The notes under the pieces are model-generated. The model did not search any database. It saw only the letters and a list, made by a program, of their open reading frames with translations, and was not told the origin of the DNA. Of a DNA stretch of 5,201 nt, positions 4,824-5,201 are shown piece by piece. Both the position numbers and the translations under genes were made by a program. Source of the DNA: Chloroflexota bacterium (GTDB lineage Bacteria; Chloroflexota; Anaerolineae; Promineifilales; Promineifilaceae); assembly GCA_020353135.1 (NCBI GenBank), contig CP070688.1:1660734-1665934 (forward strand), written 5' to 3'. Position 1 is the first letter of the stretch, and each line of letters starts with the position of its first letter.

Positions 4824-5201
4824 ATGCATCGTAGCCGCACTCTGACCAATACCGCTCTAATCGTTGCCCTGACATGCTTCAGCCTCGTGCTGGCGGCCTG
4901 TGCGGCGTCACAAGGGCCTGAAGGCCCTGTGGGTCCGGCCGGACCGGCTGGACCAGAAGGCCCGCCAGGGCCGGCCGGCGAGCCGGCTTCGGTCAGTCAA
5001 ACCTACGTTGGCTCCGATCAATGTGGAAGTTGTCACGAAGATCAGTACGCCACCTTCGTCCTATCGGGCCATCCCTACAAACTTACCAAGATAGAGAACG
5101 GCCAACCGCCCGTATTCCCATACGACGACGTCACGGGCGGCGTCCAGGATCCGCCCGAAGGTTACACCTGGAATGACGTATCTTATGTGATCGGCGGCTA
5201 C
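4824..5201 (+). CDS. Lipoprotein c-type cytochrome with collagen-like stalk (3' end missing)
   Basis: The first 126 codons of a gene that continues past the window. ATG 4824 has GGAG (4813-4816) 7 nt upstream. Residues 1-26 are a lipoprotein signal with hydrophobic core (about 11-24) and lipobox LAAC (23-26), so C26 should be lipidated and the protein tethered outside the membrane. Residues 31-54 are eight unbroken Gly-X-Y triplets rich in proline (GPEGPVGPAG and onward), a collagen-like stalk. A heme c motif CGSCH follows at 67-71, then SGHPYKL (81-87), whose histidine may be a heme ligand, and SYVIGGY (120-126) at the window edge. The YVGSDQCGSCH start is typical of multiheme cytochromes, so more CxxCH motifs are expected downstream. 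It is divergent from the octaheme operon and is a plausible extracellular or surface redox partner; substrate or terminal acceptor cannot be read from this part. Confidence 0.9.
   Translation, partial: MHRSRTLTNTALIVALTCFSLVLAACAASQGPEGPVGPAGPAGPEGPPGPAGEPASVSQTYVGSDQCGSCHEDQYATFVLSGHPYKLTKIENGQPPVFPYDDVTGGVQDPPEGYTWNDVSYVIGGY

Noticed and set aside
4381..4849. Overlapping minus-strand open frames (63-100 codons) in the right spacer
   Set aside because: They lack ribosome sites, run through the perfect plus-strand terminator or across the start of the lipoprotein cytochrome, and encode low-complexity Arg/Ser/Leu-rich products.
1..5201. CRISPR array, insertion sequence, tRNA or rRNA
   Set aside because: No regularly spaced repeats, transposase-like frames or cloverleaf/rRNA sequence were seen on either strand.

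Overview
The window looks like part of a bacterial chromosome given over to extracytoplasmic electron transfer. The DNA is moderately GC-rich, with good Shine-Dalgarno sites and short intergenic gaps. A Chloroflexota (Anaerolineae-like) or similar anaerobe or facultative anaerobe is my best guess. It rests on the mix of a multiheme cytochrome/FeS/NrfD module, a two-CW-type cysteine protein and a lipoprotein cytochrome with a collagen-like stalk. This is an inference from gene content; there is no rRNA or other taxonomic marker here.

Layout, left to right. Positions 1-278 (+) are the 3' end of a NarL/LuxR-type response regulator. A strong hairpin at 311-345 separates it from a convergent minus-strand operon. 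Read in its own direction, that operon runs: octaheme membrane-anchored cytochrome c (3890-2931), Tat-exported four-cluster 4Fe-4S protein (2920-2102), NrfD/HybB-type multi-spanning membrane protein (2105-834, ATGA overlap with the FeS gene), and a small membrane protein with a C-terminal cysteine domain (763-386). A 343-bp spacer (3891-4233) holds the divergent start region. To its right, on the plus strand, are a 42-codon hydrophobic small ORF (4234-4362) with an ideal Shine-Dalgarno and its own strong intrinsic terminator (4423-4460), then a 363-bp spacer (4461-4823) with a large imperfect inverted repeat. Last is the start of a lipoprotein cytochrome c with Gly-X-Y repeats (4824 to the window end, incomplete).

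How the genes may work together. The octaheme cytochrome, FeS protein and NrfD protein are the three parts of a known type of quinone/periplasm electron-transfer module: NrfD exchanges electrons with the quinone pool, the FeS protein carries them, and the multiheme cytochrome passes them to or from partners outside the membrane. No molybdopterin or other catalytic subunit lies in the operon, so the module may hand electrons to separately encoded cytochromes. The divergently placed, surface-anchored collagen-like cytochrome is a plausible partner. The regulator fragment at the left is convergent and need not be related.

The less ordinary items are the 42-aa membrane ORF in its own transcription unit, the foldable leader ahead of the lipoprotein cytochrome, a possible alternative pairing in front of the 4423 terminator, and the collagen-like stalk itself.
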